Shown here: piece after piece, positions 27,576-37,312 of the stretch
How positions within the stretch are numbered: position 1 is the stretch's first letter
How the letters are laid out: the number at the start of each line of letters is the position of its first letter
Origin: Xanthobacter oligotrophicus
Lineage (GTDB): Bacteria > Pseudomonadota > Alphaproteobacteria > Rhizobiales > Xanthobacteraceae
Reading direction: 5' to 3'
DNA length: 64,000 nt
Assembly (NCBI RefSeq): GCF_008364685.1
Contig: NZ_VTTL01000007.1
Location: 248,001-312,000, forward strand
Position numbers and translations under genes: made by a program
The notes under the pieces: model-generated
Told to the model about the DNA's origin: nothing
Seen by the model: the letters and a program-made list of their open reading frames with translations, nothing else
The model's database searches: none

Positions 27576-27624
27576 GCGGAGGCCCGCGCCTGACTTTGCG
27601 CGGCCGTGCAGAAGGTTTTGCAAC

Positions 27625-28626
27625 ATGGAAGACGAATTCGCAGATATCCGCGACGCGGCGCGGCGTGCACTTGCCGGCGCCTTCGCGCTGGATGCGCTCA
27701 AATCCGCGGAGGCGATATCGCCCGACCTGGTCGTCAGACTATGGCAGGTGTCGGTGGAGGCGGGCTGGCCCGGCCTTCTCATCGCGGAGGAAGCCGGCGG
27801 CGTCGGACTGGGCATGTCGGCCGCGATCGTCCTTGCCGAAGAGTTGGGGCGGTCGCTCGCGCCGGGCCCATGGGCCGCCTTCGTGGTGCTCGCGCCGTTG
27901 CTGGCCCATGGCGACATCCGTGCCCGGCTTGCAGCGGGCGAGATGCGCGTCTCGCTGGCCTTGGTGGAGCCATGTGGCGCCGGACACGAGGCGCTGGTCG
28001 ATCATGCTCGGTCGGCGACGCATTTCCTCGTGCTCGCACCCGCTGCCGCGCCGGCAGAGCGAGAGCTCCGCTTGCTCGATGTGGGTGAGGTGCAGTTCAT
28101 CCGTGATCATCAACCACTCGACCCCGGCACGCCGGTAGCGTCTGTCCAATTCCCCGCTGCGGGCGGCGTGATGCTACCGACGCAGGAGCGGGCTTTCGCT
28201 GCCTTCCGCCTGTTCGCGGCGGCGGAATTACTGGGGGTCGCCCGTGGCGCCCTCGCGGCGACGGTGGACTACGCAAAGACCCGCGTGCAGTTCGGCGTTG
28301 CGATCGGCAGCTTTCAGGCGACCAAGCACCGACTTGCGGACGTCGCCATCAGCACCGACGCGGCCGCGCTGACCATCCGCCAGGCGGCCGCGAGCTGGGA
28401 CGCGGAGGTGCAAGCGGCTGTGCCGGAGGGCATCATGGCGTACGAGCTTGCCGCTCGCGCCGCGGGGGCCGCGTGCCGTGCGGGCATTCAGATCCATGGA
28501 GCGGTCGGCGTATCTTGGGAGCACGACCTTCACCTTTTTCTCAAGCGCTATCGATCGATCGTCGCGACCTTCCGGCACCAAATGATCGGGTGCAGTGTAG
28601 CGTCGATATTGGACCATGTGGCCTGA
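27625..28626 (+). CDS. Acyl-CoA dehydrogenase, short partner subunit
   Basis: The 333-residue protein is a divergent acyl-CoA dehydrogenase: EEAGGVGLGMSAAIVLAEELGR, then a shortened central domain, RVQFGVAIGSFQATKHRLADVA and IQIHGAVGVSWEHDLHLFLKR. The C-terminal active-site region typical of the long form is missing, as in the small subunits of alpha2beta2 enzymes such as FadE-type pairs. It starts at ATG 27625, 49 bp after the first dehydrogenase. The downstream side is occupied by IS debris, so the rest of the operon may have been lost or displaced. Confidence 0.9.
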   Translation: MEDEFADIRDAARRALAGAFALDALKSAEAISPDLVVRLWQVSVEAGWPGLLIAEEAGGVGLGMSAAIVLAEELGRSLAPGPWAAFVVLAPLLAHGDIRARLAAGEMRVSLALVEPCGAGHEALVDHARSATHFLVLAPAAAPAERELRLLDVGEVQFIRDHQPLDPGTPVASVQFPAAGGVMLPTQERAFAAFRLFAAAELLGVARGALAATVDYAKTRVQFGVAIGSFQATKHRLADVAISTDAAALTIRQAAASWDAEVQAAVPEGIMAYELAARAAGAACRAGIQIHGAVGVSWEHDLHLFLKRYRSIVATFRHQMIGCSVASILDHVA

Positions 28627-28689
28627 TCTCCAGCCTTTCGGGTCGTGGGCGGCCACCATCGACAGGAAGCCGAGCGTCCACGAGCCGGT

Positions 28690-28850
28690 CGAAAGAATGA
28701 ATGTTCATTGGGGCGGGGTTGCTCGGTCAGGCGTCGGTGTTGCAGGAATGTGCCGGCAACATGTTGATCAGGGCATGGCGGTGCAGGCCACGCCAGAAGT
28801 GTCCCCAAATGGTCGAGACCCAGCTCCTCCTTCATCTGTTTGCGCACTCA
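28690..28850 (-). pseudogene. Decayed transposase C-terminus (IS701-like)
   Basis: The minus strand reads RKQMKEELGLDH and then, partly in another frame, WRGLHRHALINM and FLQHRRLTEQ. This resembles the C-terminal end of IS701-type DDE transposases. The pieces need at least two frame changes and the rest of the gene is absent. Confidence 0.42.
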
Positions 28851-29005
28851 GCGCGCCCTGATGAAGAAGTTCGTCGAGCCTTGTTTGGACATCGCCTTCG
28901 TTACAATTTTCCTCGGTTTTGGAAGACGAAGGGCGAAACGCTTCGAGAATACATCGACAATTGTGGGGAGGCGGCAGCGAGTTGGACCCAGCCCCGATCT
29001 TGCTA

Positions 29006-29790
29006 GGGTCCAGACCCATAAAATAGTTTTCATTTGCAGTTGGTTGTGATTCAAGGCCTCCAAAAGGAAGGCGTGATGAATCGGAACCTCTTCTGGCTAA
29101 CGGTCGCACAGTTCGCGCGGATTGAGCCGCACCTGCCGCGGGACACACGCGGTAAGCCCCGCGTCGATGACCGCCGGGTGATCAGTGGAATTGTCCACGT
29201 GCTGAAGTCGGGCAGGCGCTGGATCGATGCGCCACCCGATTACGGGCCGCGCAAGACACTCTACAACCGCTACGTCCGGTGGCGGCCAAGGGCGTGTGGA
29301 CCGCTCTCTTTCATGCCCTTGCGAACGCCGGCGGGCCGCCGGCACAGGTGCTGATCGACAGTTCCGCCGTAAAGGCCCACCGCTCGGCTTCTGGCGGCAA
29401 AGGGGGGAGCAGAACCAGGCGATTGGCCGCTCGCGCGGTGGGCGCACGACCAAGATCCATGCCCTGACCGACCGCCACTGCCGACCGATCGCCTTTCTTC
29501 TGACCGGTGGCCAGGTCGCGGATTGCACCGCTGCAGCGGCACTGCTGAAGCAGATGCCGCCAGCGCGCATCCTTCATGGTGACAAGGGTTACGATAGCAA
29601 TGCTGTGCGCCGTCAGGTGGAGGAGAAGGGCACCATGCCGAACATCCCACCAAGGCCAACCGGCGCTGGAAACCCTGTTTCTCGCAGGTGCTTTACCGCG
29701 ACCGCAATGCCATCGAGCGCATGTTCTGCCGCCTTAAGGACTTCAGGCGCATTGCCACCCGCTACGTGTCAATCGGCGCTGAAAACTGGG
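29006..29790 (+). mobile_element. IS5-family (IS427 group) remnant, frameshifted and truncated
   Basis: The left end is probably at GGGTCCAGACCC (29006-29017), directly after a CTAG target-like tetranucleotide. The first frame starts at 29076 (MNRNLFWLTVAQFARIEPHL, GKPRVDDRRVISGIVHVL). It needs a base near 29280 to continue into KGVWTALFHALANAGGPPAQ and VLIDSSAVKAH. A slip in the AAAGGGGGG run near 29400 (usual for this group) leads to GRTTKIHALTDRHCRPIAF and HGDKGYDSNAVRRQV. Another break near 29655 precedes the last part (FCRLKDFRRIATRY), where similarity ends at about 29768. The element cannot make a working transposase. Confidence 0.8.
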
Positions 29791-29838
29791 TCTGACTCAC
29801 TTCCGATGCAGTCGAGCTAAAGGCTGACGTTCGTTCTC

Positions 29839-30483
29839 ATGGGAATCAACGTCATTCGGGGCTCATTGCGGTTGTCGTCGTTGGTGCCGGGCGGGTTGGT
29901 CGCGGGTGAAGTGGCGATCGAGGGGAACATGCTGGTGGTGACGGCACATGGTGCCGCGGTGAACGGGCAATGCCCGTCCTGCCACCAGGACTCGTCACGG
30001 CAGCACAGCCGGTATTTTCGCGTCCTCTCGGACCTGCCGGCGTCGGGCCGAGGGGTGCGCATCCGGCTCGTGGTCCGGCGCTTTCGATGCGGCACCGAGA
30101 CCTGCTCAACCCGCATCTTCGCCGAGCGCTTTGGGAATGAAGTGCTTCCTGTTCGATCACGGCGGACGGCTCGGCTCGAATGCCTCGTCCATCATCTCGG
30201 ATTGGCACTCGGGGGTCGGCCCGCGGCCAGCTTCGCCAAGCGGCTGATGCTGCCCGTCAGCAATGACACCTTGCTGCGTGTCTTGCGGCGCCAGGCCCGC
30301 CCGCGAACCGAGCCTCTCACCGCCGTCGGGATCGATGACTGGGCCTTTCGCCGAAATCATCGCTATGGAACGATCATCTGCGATCTGGAGCGGCGCCGGA
30401 TCGTGACCCTGAGCCGAAGTCAGGACGGTCCGCTTTCCGGCAGGCTGGTTGCCGTGTTTTTTCGTCCCTGGTCGGCCGAGTGA
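29839..30483 (+). pseudogene. ISL3-family transposase, N-terminal part only
   Basis: The frame encodes the ISL3 N-terminal zinc-binding region (CPSCHQDSSRQHSRYFRVLSD, RRFRCGTETCSTRIF) and the beginning of the catalytic domain with GIDDWAFRRNHRYGTIICDLE. After RRRIVTL the similarity stops abruptly near 30405 and the frame runs into unrelated sequence ending at 30483. The element is therefore truncated by a later event; about half the transposase is missing. Confidence 0.75.
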
Positions 30484-30553
30484 CCTACACATCGTAATGC
30501 CGGGAAGGCTGAGTGCCTTACAATCCCGCTCGACTCCGCTGGAGCCACCCCAA

Positions 30554-30581
30554 GCGGGGCGCGCTGGGTTGCGCGCCCCGC
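30554..30581 (-). terminator. Hairpin terminator after the MFS transporter gene
   Basis: A perfect 11-bp stem, GCGGGGCGCGC with GCGCGCCCCGC, encloses a 6-base loop 13 bp past the transporter stop. No long T run follows, so termination efficiency is uncertain. Confidence 0.6.
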
Positions 30582-30593
30582 TCCCACCGTTGT

Positions 30594-32255
30594 TTAGTTG
30601 ACCTTGGAGATATCCGTCCCCCTGGTCTCCCTGGCGAACAAGAGGCTGAGCACGAAGCAGGCCGCGGAGATCGCGACCGGATAGTAGAGGCCGGAGTAGA
30701 TATTGCCAGTCGCAGCCACTATGGCGAAGGCGGTGGCGGGCAGGAAGCCGCCGAACCAGGCGGCGCTGAGGTGGTAGGGGAACGACATTGCCGTGTAGCG
30801 GATGCGCGACGGGAACATCTCGAGCAGTGAGGTCGTGCTCGGCGCGAACGTCATGGCGCCGAAGCTGAGCAACACGCACAGCAGCAGGACGATCATCGGA
30901 GCGTTGATGCTTTCCGGTGCGGCGGCGCCGAGCGGATACTTGCTCTCGACGAGCGCCGCGTTCAGCTCGCTGTCGAAGCGCTTCTTCTGGGCTGCTGCGT
31001 CAGGCACGTCCCCGGAATAGCCCGGGATGAGCTTCTGTCCGACCTTGATTTGCGCCACTGACAAGGACGTGTCGCTTTCGCGGGCGTAATTGAGCCCCAG
31101 CTTCGAGACCGCATCGGTGACCACATCACAAGAGGTGGTGAACTTGGCTGTGCCCAGCGGATTGAACTGGACCGAGCACTCGGCAGGGTTTGAGACGATC
31201 GTGATCGGGGCCTCGACTTGCGCGCGCTCAAGGGCGGGGTTCGCGAAATGCGTCATCGCCTGAAAAATCGGGACGGTGAGAACGGCCGCGAGGAGATACC
31301 CGCCGACATAAACCTTCCGTCGCCCGATCCGGTCGGCAAGGGTACCGAAGACCACATAGAGAGGTATGGTGACGACGGTGGCGACGATAAGCATGTAGTT
31401 TGCCGTCAGGTTCTCGACCCGCAGCACCTTGGTCAGGAAGAACAGGGAATAGAACTGACCTGTATACCAGATCACCGCCTGCGCCGGCAGGATGCAAAGC
31501 GCGCCGATCAGAATGAGCCGGACATTCTTCCAGGTGCCGAACGCCTCCGAGAGGGGCGCCTTCGACGCACGGCCTTCGGCCTTCATCCGCTTGAACTCGG
31601 GGGACTCGTCGAGTTTCAGGCGGATCCAGAGCGAGACGCCGAGCAGGAGGATGGAGACGATGAAGGGAACGCGCCACCCCCACAGCAAGAATGCGTCGGC
31701 ACTCAGCGACAGGCGCAAGGGGATGATGATCGCTACGGCGAGCAGAAAGCCCAGGGCGGCGGTGAGGATGACCCATGCGGTCCAGGAGGCTCGCTTGTCG
31801 GGCGGAGCGTGCTCGGCCACATAGATCATGGCGCCGCCGAACTCGCCACCGAGAGCGAGACCCTGCAGCATACGCATGAGGATGAAGGCAATGGGCGCGG
31901 CGATGCCGATAGTCGCATAGGCCGGCAGGAGGCCGATCACGAAGGTTGAGATGCCCATCAACATGATGGTGATCAGGAAGGTGTACTTCCGGCCGACCAG
32001 ATCGCCCAGACGACCAAAGACGATGGCGCCGAACGGACGGAGCATGAATCCCGCGGCGAAGCCGAGGAGGGTGAAAATAAATCCGGCTGTCGGATTCACG
32101 CCGGAGAAGAACACCTTGGTGATCTCACCCGCCAACAGGCCGATGAGGAAAAAATCGTAGAACTCGAACACCGTACCCAGGGAGGCGGCGACGATGACCT
32201 TCTTGTCGTCTCTGCTCATCCCCAGCGGTCTTGAAGCAACCTGTACATTTGCCAT
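30594..32255 (-). CDS. MFS transporter, metabolite:H+ symporter type
   Basis: This is a 553-residue membrane protein with 12 expected helices. The N-terminal motif FEFYDFFLIGLLAG and the loop GRLGDLVGRKYTF identify the MHS (ShiA/ProP-like) group of MFS symporters; the second-half repeat TLADRIGRRKVYVGGY is also present. An unusually long loop of ~100 residues (about 330-430), containing two Cys, lies between helices of the second half. It probably imports an organic acid; neighbouring acyl-CoA synthetase and nitroreductase genes on the same strand suggest an aromatic or alicyclic acid, which is inference. Confidence 0.92.
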   Translation of the reverse strand: MANVQVASRPLGMSRDDKKVIVAASLGTVFEFYDFFLIGLLAGEITKVFFSGVNPTAGFIFTLLGFAAGFMLRPFGAIVFGRLGDLVGRKYTFLITIMLMGISTFVIGLLPAYATIGIAAPIAFILMRMLQGLALGGEFGGAMIYVAEHAPPDKRASWTAWVILTAALGFLLAVAIIIPLRLSLSADAFLLWGWRVPFIVSILLLGVSLWIRLKLDESPEFKRMKAEGRASKAPLSEAFGTWKNVRLILIGALCILPAQAVIWYTGQFYSLFFLTKVLRVENLTANYMLIVATVVTIPLYVVFGTLADRIGRRKVYVGGYLLAAVLTVPIFQAMTHFANPALERAQVEAPITIVSNPAECSVQFNPLGTAKFTTSCDVVTDAVSKLGLNYARESDTSLSVAQIKVGQKLIPGYSGDVPDAAAQKKRFDSELNAALVESKYPLGAAAPESINAPMIVLLLCVLLSFGAMTFAPSTTSLLEMFPSRIRYTAMSFPYHLSAAWFGGFLPATAFAIVAATGNIYSGLYYPVAISAACFVLSLLFARETRGTDISKVN

Positions 32256-32413
32256 CCTAATCCTCCCTTTAGCTGGAACGTAGATTTTGTTTCATTTGGT
32301 TCGACGTATTGCCGGCATTCGATCGGCAATTCTTGGACGATCGTCCGACGATTTGGCGATCGCCGGAGGCCATAAGCGGTTCAGTTCAGCTGCTGTCGCC
32401 CGAGCCTGTGAGG

Positions 32414-33142
32414 TCAGCGATGAAAGTCAGTGAATTCCTCGACCCCGATGCGGTCACTGATCAGGGCGTTTTCCGGTGCGCTGGGATCGGCGAACCCGAG
32501 GGCCATTCCCGACAGGAGAATGTGCGTGTCGGGAATTTGCAGCTCGCGGTGCACGACGCCGCCGTATTCGCACCAGGCCTGTTGCGCGCAGGTCTCTAGG
32601 CCGTAGGCACGGGCAACGAGCATGACCGTCTGCATGAACATCCCACAGTCGAGCCAGGAGCCCATTTCCAGGCGGCGCTCCATGGTGAAGAAAAGACCGA
32701 CAGGTGCGCCGAAGAAGTCGTAGTTCCTCAGCATCGCCGCCTTTCGAGCGGGGTAATCGCCTCGCTCGATGCCGTACAGGTTGTAGAGATCGCCGCCGAG
32801 CTTCCGGCGGCGCGACAGATAGGGCTCCATCAACGGGTTGGGCGCGTAGAGATACTCGTCCGAGCGCTCGCCAGCCTCGGCCGCTGTGATGACCGATCGC
32901 GCGAGACGTGCTTTCGTTGCACCGCTGACGACATGGACATGCCAGGGCTGGAAGTTGGTGCCCGACGGCGCCCGCGCCGCCGTGGACAGGATTGCGCGGA
33001 CGACATTCTCCGGCACCGATTTCGGCAGAAAACGGCGTATCGAACGGCGCTCCGTCACCGCATCGATCACGTGCAGATTGTTGCACTCAGCGTGGGTCCT
33101 CTCCACCTGCGTTGACGAGTTCGATACGTGGTCGAAGAGCAT
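32414..33142 (-). CDS. Nitroreductase family protein
   Basis: The 242-residue FMN-binding flavoprotein has ERRSIRRFLPKSVP and then ARAPSGTNFQPWHVHVV, the FMN/NAD(P)H-binding start of the NfsB/PnbA family. The WLDCGMFMQTVMLVARAYGLETCAQ helix and the GMALGFADP end follow. It would reduce a nitro, quinone or enone group, possibly on the same compound taken up by the adjacent MFS protein. The start at 33142 has AAGGAG eight bases upstream. It follows the acyl-CoA synthetase gene by 28 bp. Confidence 0.9.
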   Translation of the reverse strand: MLFDHVSNSSTQVERTHAECNNLHVIDAVTERRSIRRFLPKSVPENVVRAILSTAARAPSGTNFQPWHVHVVSGATKARLARSVITAAEAGERSDEYLYAPNPLMEPYLSRRRKLGGDLYNLYGIERGDYPARKAAMLRNYDFFGAPVGLFFTMERRLEMGSWLDCGMFMQTVMLVARAYGLETCAQQAWCEYGGVVHRELQIPDTHILLSGMALGFADPSAPENALISDRIGVEEFTDFHR

Positions 33143-33170
33143 GGGGTGGGCTCCTTGCATGTGTAGGGGT

Positions 33171-34835
33171 TCAGCTCGCGGAGGCGAGGACCTCGTCGCG
33201 TCGCATCTGCCGCAAGACGAACCGCTGAATCTTGCCGCTGGGCGTGCGCGGAAGGCTGTCCGCGAAATGCACCTGGCGTGGATAGGCATGAGCCGCGTAG
33301 CGCGTCTTGACCCACGACTGGATGCTCTTTGCCATCTCTGTCGAGTGGGCCTCACCCTCGCGCAGGACAACGTAGGCCTCGAGCACCTCGCCCCGCGCGC
33401 TATCGGGCACGGCGATGACAGCGCACTCCCTGACAGCAGGATGGGTCGCGATCACCGTCTCGATCTCGAAGGGGCCGATGCGGTAACCCGCCATGATGAT
33501 CACGTCATCGTCACGGGAGGAGAAGTGGAAGTAGCCATTCTCGTCCCGACGGCCGGCGTCACCCGTGAGATACCAGCGACCCGCGCCGGCGAATTTTTCC
33601 GCACTCTTCTTCGGATCGTCTATATAGCCGGTGAACCAGGCCAGCGGGCTGTCCTTGAGTTCGACCGCGACTCGGCCGAGTTCACCGTCGGGGGCCGGAG
33701 TATCCTCCGTTTCCTTCAGGACGAGCATCGACCAGCCCGGCAGAGGCTTGCCCATGGAGCCTGTCTTCAGGGGCGCGACCAGATCCGGATGATGATGGTT
33801 GTTGATGAGCATCCCGGCCTCGGTCTGGCCGTAATGGTCGTGGACGGCGACGCCGAGCACATCGACCGCCCAGAGGTTGACTTCCGAGGTCAGCGGCTCG
33901 CCGGCGCTGGAGGCACAGCGCAGCTTGATGATCTTCGGCGTGGGGCCCTCGAACGACCGCATGGCGCGATAGACCGTCGGCGCGGCGGTGAGGTTGGTGA
34001 CGTCGTAGCGCGCGAGCACCTCGAAGGTTTTCGCGGCATCAAAGCTCGGCGTCATGATCAGGCTGGGAACGCCGGTGGTGAACGAGCCCAGGATGCCGAA
34101 ATAGAGACCATAGGCCCAGCCGGGATCGGCCGCGCACCAGTAGAGGTCGTCCGGCCGAAGGCCCAGCCCGAATTCCGCATAGGCCCGAAAGCCCGCCAGA
34201 GCCCTAGTCGGGACGCGCAGGCCCTTCGGCTTGCCTGTCGTTCCCGATGTGAAGATCTGGATGATGGGGTGCTCGCCGCCCAGGCGCGCCGCGGGGAAGC
34301 CTGGCTCCCGTCCTGCCATCAGCTCGGCGAACCGGACCGCCCCCGGAATGGCCTGTCCCTCGGCTGCCGTCGTCACCACCTGCCAGGGCGCATCCGCGGG
34401 GATTTCGTCGCCCGGCAGGAGCTTATGTTGCTGCGCTCCATCGCAGACAACCACCTTGGCCTCGCTGCCGGTGAGACGCAGGGCAATCCCGCCTGGCGCA
34501 AAAGCCGTGAAGATCGGCACATGCACCGCGCCAAGGCGCCAGATGCCCATCAGCGTCGTCAGGTACTCGGGCGTCTTGCTCATCAACGTGGCGACGCGGT
34601 CGCCCGGCTGCACCCCGAGTGAGGAAAGGGCGGCTGCGAACTTCTCCGATTCAACGCGCAGCTGGCCGTAGGTGATGTCAATCGCCTCCAACTCCGCATC
34701 AACGACGCGGTAGGCGAGGGCATCGCTCGGATGTGCGTCGCACAGCACCTCGGCGGCACTGACACCGGGATCGCTATACATCGCGACCAGTTGGGCGACG
34801 CGGTCGGCGATGGCGGACTGCTCAGCGAATGACAT
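33171..34835 (-). CDS. Acyl-CoA synthetase (AMP-forming)
   Basis: The 554-residue ANL-family ligase has the P-loop IIQIFTSGTTGKPKG near residue 190, the adenylate motif HDHYGQTEAGML near 330, WYLTGDAGRRDENGYFHFSSRDDD near 420 and the C-terminal Lys in PRTPSGKIQR. The N-terminus with TYGQL and GDRVATLMSKTPEY resembles the acetyl/propionyl and medium-chain synthetases. It activates a carboxylic acid to its CoA thioester. A strong GAGGAGGAA precedes the start. It is first in the minus-strand set and is divergent from the tetR gene. Confidence 0.93.
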   Translation of the reverse strand: MSFAEQSAIADRVAQLVAMYSDPGVSAAEVLCDAHPSDALAYRVVDAELEAIDITYGQLRVESEKFAAALSSLGVQPGDRVATLMSKTPEYLTTLMGIWRLGAVHVPIFTAFAPGGIALRLTGSEAKVVVCDGAQQHKLLPGDEIPADAPWQVVTTAAEGQAIPGAVRFAELMAGREPGFPAARLGGEHPIIQIFTSGTTGKPKGLRVPTRALAGFRAYAEFGLGLRPDDLYWCAADPGWAYGLYFGILGSFTTGVPSLIMTPSFDAAKTFEVLARYDVTNLTAAPTVYRAMRSFEGPTPKIIKLRCASSAGEPLTSEVNLWAVDVLGVAVHDHYGQTEAGMLINNHHHPDLVAPLKTGSMGKPLPGWSMLVLKETEDTPAPDGELGRVAVELKDSPLAWFTGYIDDPKKSAEKFAGAGRWYLTGDAGRRDENGYFHFSSRDDDVIIMAGYRIGPFEIETVIATHPAVRECAVIAVPDSARGEVLEAYVVLREGEAHSTEMAKSIQSWVKTRYAAHAYPRQVHFADSLPRTPSGKIQRFVLRQMRRDEVLASAS

Positions 34836-35003
34836 TGTTGTTCCTCCTCAAAGTTCATTCGACACCCCTTGGCGAGGGGCGCCTGCCTCACCGCAGACGT
34901 GCTGATCCGCATCGCCTCATGCCCTTCGGCCGAGGCTCAAGGGGGGACAGAAATCCGGGGCGCGGACGCTCGGCTTGTTGGCGGAGAGCGATTGTTGGGA
35001 TTG

Positions 35004-35032
35004 AAAATAGAATTCTAATTCTAGTATCGCAA
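35004..35032 (-). promoter_or_regulatory. Putative promoter with inverted-repeat operator for the acyl-CoA synthetase operon
   Basis: On the minus strand TTGCGA, 17 bases, TATTTT forms a plausible sigma70 promoter. An inverted repeat TAGAA-N6-TTCTA (35008-35023) lies between the two boxes. The next gene on the other side encodes a TetR repressor, so autoregulated repression is likely but inferred. Confidence 0.45.
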
Positions 35033-35239
35033 GCGGAAAATTCGCACGCCCTCCTGACCCAGGTCCGCGCCGCATTCCGCCAGGCTCAATGACCGGATGG
35101 GAGCCGATACAAGCACCCTGGCTTCCCACGACTTCGCTTGGGCCTTGCGAGACGACGGCAAACTCGGGCTATGTTGGCAGGCGTCCCTGGTGAGCAGGCA
35201 TGCTTGATGAGGGGCGCTAAAGAGAGGCACGAACGGAAG

Positions 35240-35863
35240 ATGAGCGTCGGCGTGGCCAAAGATGGACGGAGCAACCGGCCTCGCGCGCCGCAGACTGCCA
35301 AGCGTGAAGCCATTCTTGCCGCCGCCCGCAAGCTGGTGGCCCGATCGGGTTTCAAGGACACCCAGATCAATGCCGTTGCTGAAACGGCCAACGTCGCCCT
35401 GGGCACGCTCTATCGATATTTCCCGTCCAAGGCCGAGCTCATGGTGGAGGTCGTGGGTCTTGTCGCCCAGCGCGAGGTTGATGCGGTGGGGCGTGTTGCC
35501 GACGGCGATGGGACGCCCACAGAGAGGCTTTCGGCGTCGGCCTGGCTGTTCGCCAGCAGGGCGCTTCTCGGTCGAAAAATGGCCCATGCGCTGGTGGCGG
35601 AGCCCGTCGAACCCGAGATTGAATCCGCGCGGCTGATCTATCGCAGGAAGCTCGCCCGGATCTTCGAGGCAATCATCGAGCAGGGGATCACGCGCGGCGA
35701 GTTTCCCGAGCAGGACGTGCAGGCATCGGGCGCCTGCATCGTTGGTTCACTGTTTGAGGGCCTGGTCGGCCCCCTGGCCCTCGACAGCTTTTCCACGGAC
35801 GCGGAACGGCAGAATCAGGCGAAGGCGATCGTCGCCTTCTGCGTGCGCGGAGTTGGGGGCTGA
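35240..35863 (+). CDS. TetR family transcriptional regulator
   Basis: This ~207-residue regulator has an N-terminal helix-turn-helix: KREAILAAARKLVARSGFKD, INAVAETANVALGTLYRYFPSKAEL. A helical ligand-binding domain follows. ATG 35240 is used; an in-frame ATG at 35207 would add 11 residues. It is transcribed away from the acyl-CoA synthetase gene, across a region with an inverted repeat, and most likely represses that operon until an acyl-CoA or the free acid binds. Confidence 0.9.
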   Translation: MSVGVAKDGRSNRPRAPQTAKREAILAAARKLVARSGFKDTQINAVAETANVALGTLYRYFPSKAELMVEVVGLVAQREVDAVGRVADGDGTPTERLSASAWLFASRALLGRKMAHALVAEPVEPEIESARLIYRRKLARIFEAIIEQGITRGEFPEQDVQASGACIVGSLFEGLVGPLALDSFSTDAERQNQAKAIVAFCVRGVGG

Positions 35864-37312
35864 GCTGGGCCGATCCCATATTTCGCTTTGCCCAGGGTAG
35901 TCGCGTTACAGAATGAGTTTTCCATTGCGACTAGAATACAAAAGACGCGGCGCGCGCCGATTTTCCTCGCGGCTTCTCTCGAAGATCCCAAAAGGAAAGT
36001 AGCTGTGTAAATAGCTCTGGAACGTCCTCTTTCCGGCACGATGCCAGTGTCGGCTGTTGGCGCTTCAAGAATGCAATGGCTGAGCGCCCGTGGCTTACCG
36101 GCGGCCATCCGCCGCAAGGTAACTACAGAAGATCAGATGAGGAAAGCCGGCATCGCTTTTCGAGCTCATGACCATCAGATCATGGCGCGAGCAACCATCC
36201 TAGCGTTAGTCCTTCGTGGGCCGCGATCGCACGCTAGAGCGCCGGTCGCCAGCCGTTGGCGGGTTCGCCAACCTCCGGGTTCTCGGCCTTCAATTGTAGG
36301 CCTTTTCGACCACGGATTGCGGGCGACCATTGATGGAGGCCTAGAACGAGGCCATGTGGCTAACGCGCGCGGCGGCTGGGCGAGCGCGATTGGCATAGAC
36401 ACGCTCACGACCGCATTTCGGGAGAGCACCGAGAGGCCGTCCCCGCCCCGCAGCCACTGCATGTCCAGGCCCAGTTCCTCGGCCAGCCCGTCGTTCAGCC
36501 GGATCAGGTCCTGCTGCCGGGTGGCAGTCGGGTTCACGGCTGAATAGAGGTTCTCTGGCAGCGAGCTGAAAGTGCTCTCGAACGCATCGCTGTGAACGGC
36601 CCAATCGGATATGGCTTCGTAATATCGAAGAGATGGGTACGGGCGGCAAGCCCGGCAACTCGCTGCTGGCACTGCCTAGCCGCCTGTGGGTCCTCCGGCA
36701 CCGGCGACACCACTCCTACAAAAACGAAGGGCCGACCCTTTCGGGACGACCCTTCCATTGTCCTGCCTGGAATGGGCAGCTCAGGCGAGCGCGGTCCCCG
36801 AGGCGGAGGTCTTGCTCATGAGGACTGCCACGCGCGGCAAGTGACAATGAGACATCTGACCACCTCCTTTCAGTTGTTGAACAATCCGCAGGATGCGGTG
36901 ACGCGCTTTACGATGTCAATGGTCGCGGCTCGAAGGCTCCTGGAAGGCTCCACGTCGCAGGTCGCATAAAGGAACGCCCGACACTGGAACGGGGTGATGT
37001 GACCGGCCGCTCCCGTCGCCCGGCTTATTCCAGACCTCATCGAGCCCCACGGAAACGCCGGGCTTTGTCAGCGAAGCACCGCGGCAGAACGCGATGCTGT
37101 GTGCCTTCCGACCTGGCCGGCCGATTGGCGTGGCTCTGACCGTTGCCACCGTTTCGATGTCGGAGAGACGATAGACAACTTGGCGCGTCACCAGTTCTGC
37201 TGATGCGCCTCCAAGGCGGTGGAGTTAATTATCCAGCACTCGGGTCCACAAAAGGATCCTTGGTGCGGGCTGCGATTTTCGGGGCCCGGGACGTCCCGCT
37301 GCGAGTGATCCC
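35864..37312. other. 1.4-kb region with gene debris
   Basis: Apart from the SelO fragment inside it, I see no intact gene. A minus-strand frame at 36916-37191 (MTRQVVYRLSDIETVATVRA start) could encode 91 residues but has no recognised family. A compound hairpin (AAGGG...CCCTT with an inner CCC/GGG) lies near 36728-36757. The region looks like decayed DNA between two functional blocks. Confidence 0.4.
36402..36590 (-). pseudogene. N-terminal fragment of protein adenylyltransferase SelO (YdiU)
   Basis: The minus strand encodes AFESTFSSLPENLYSAVNPT and RQQDLIRLNDGLAEELGLD, which matches the conserved beginning of SelO/YdiU proteins. Similarity stops after about 65 codons, and the kinase-like catalytic part is missing. 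The sequence is a remnant. Confidence 0.6.

Noticed and set aside
25908..27917. 669-codon minus-strand frame opposite the Bug receptor and acyl-CoA dehydrogenase
   Set aside because: Antisense shadow of two genes with intact family motifs.
29397..29406. Frameshift in the AAAGGGGGG run of the IS5-family transposase as damage
   Set aside because: Elements of this group normally use a programmed slip at such a run, so this one shift alone is not evidence of decay; the other breaks and the truncation are.
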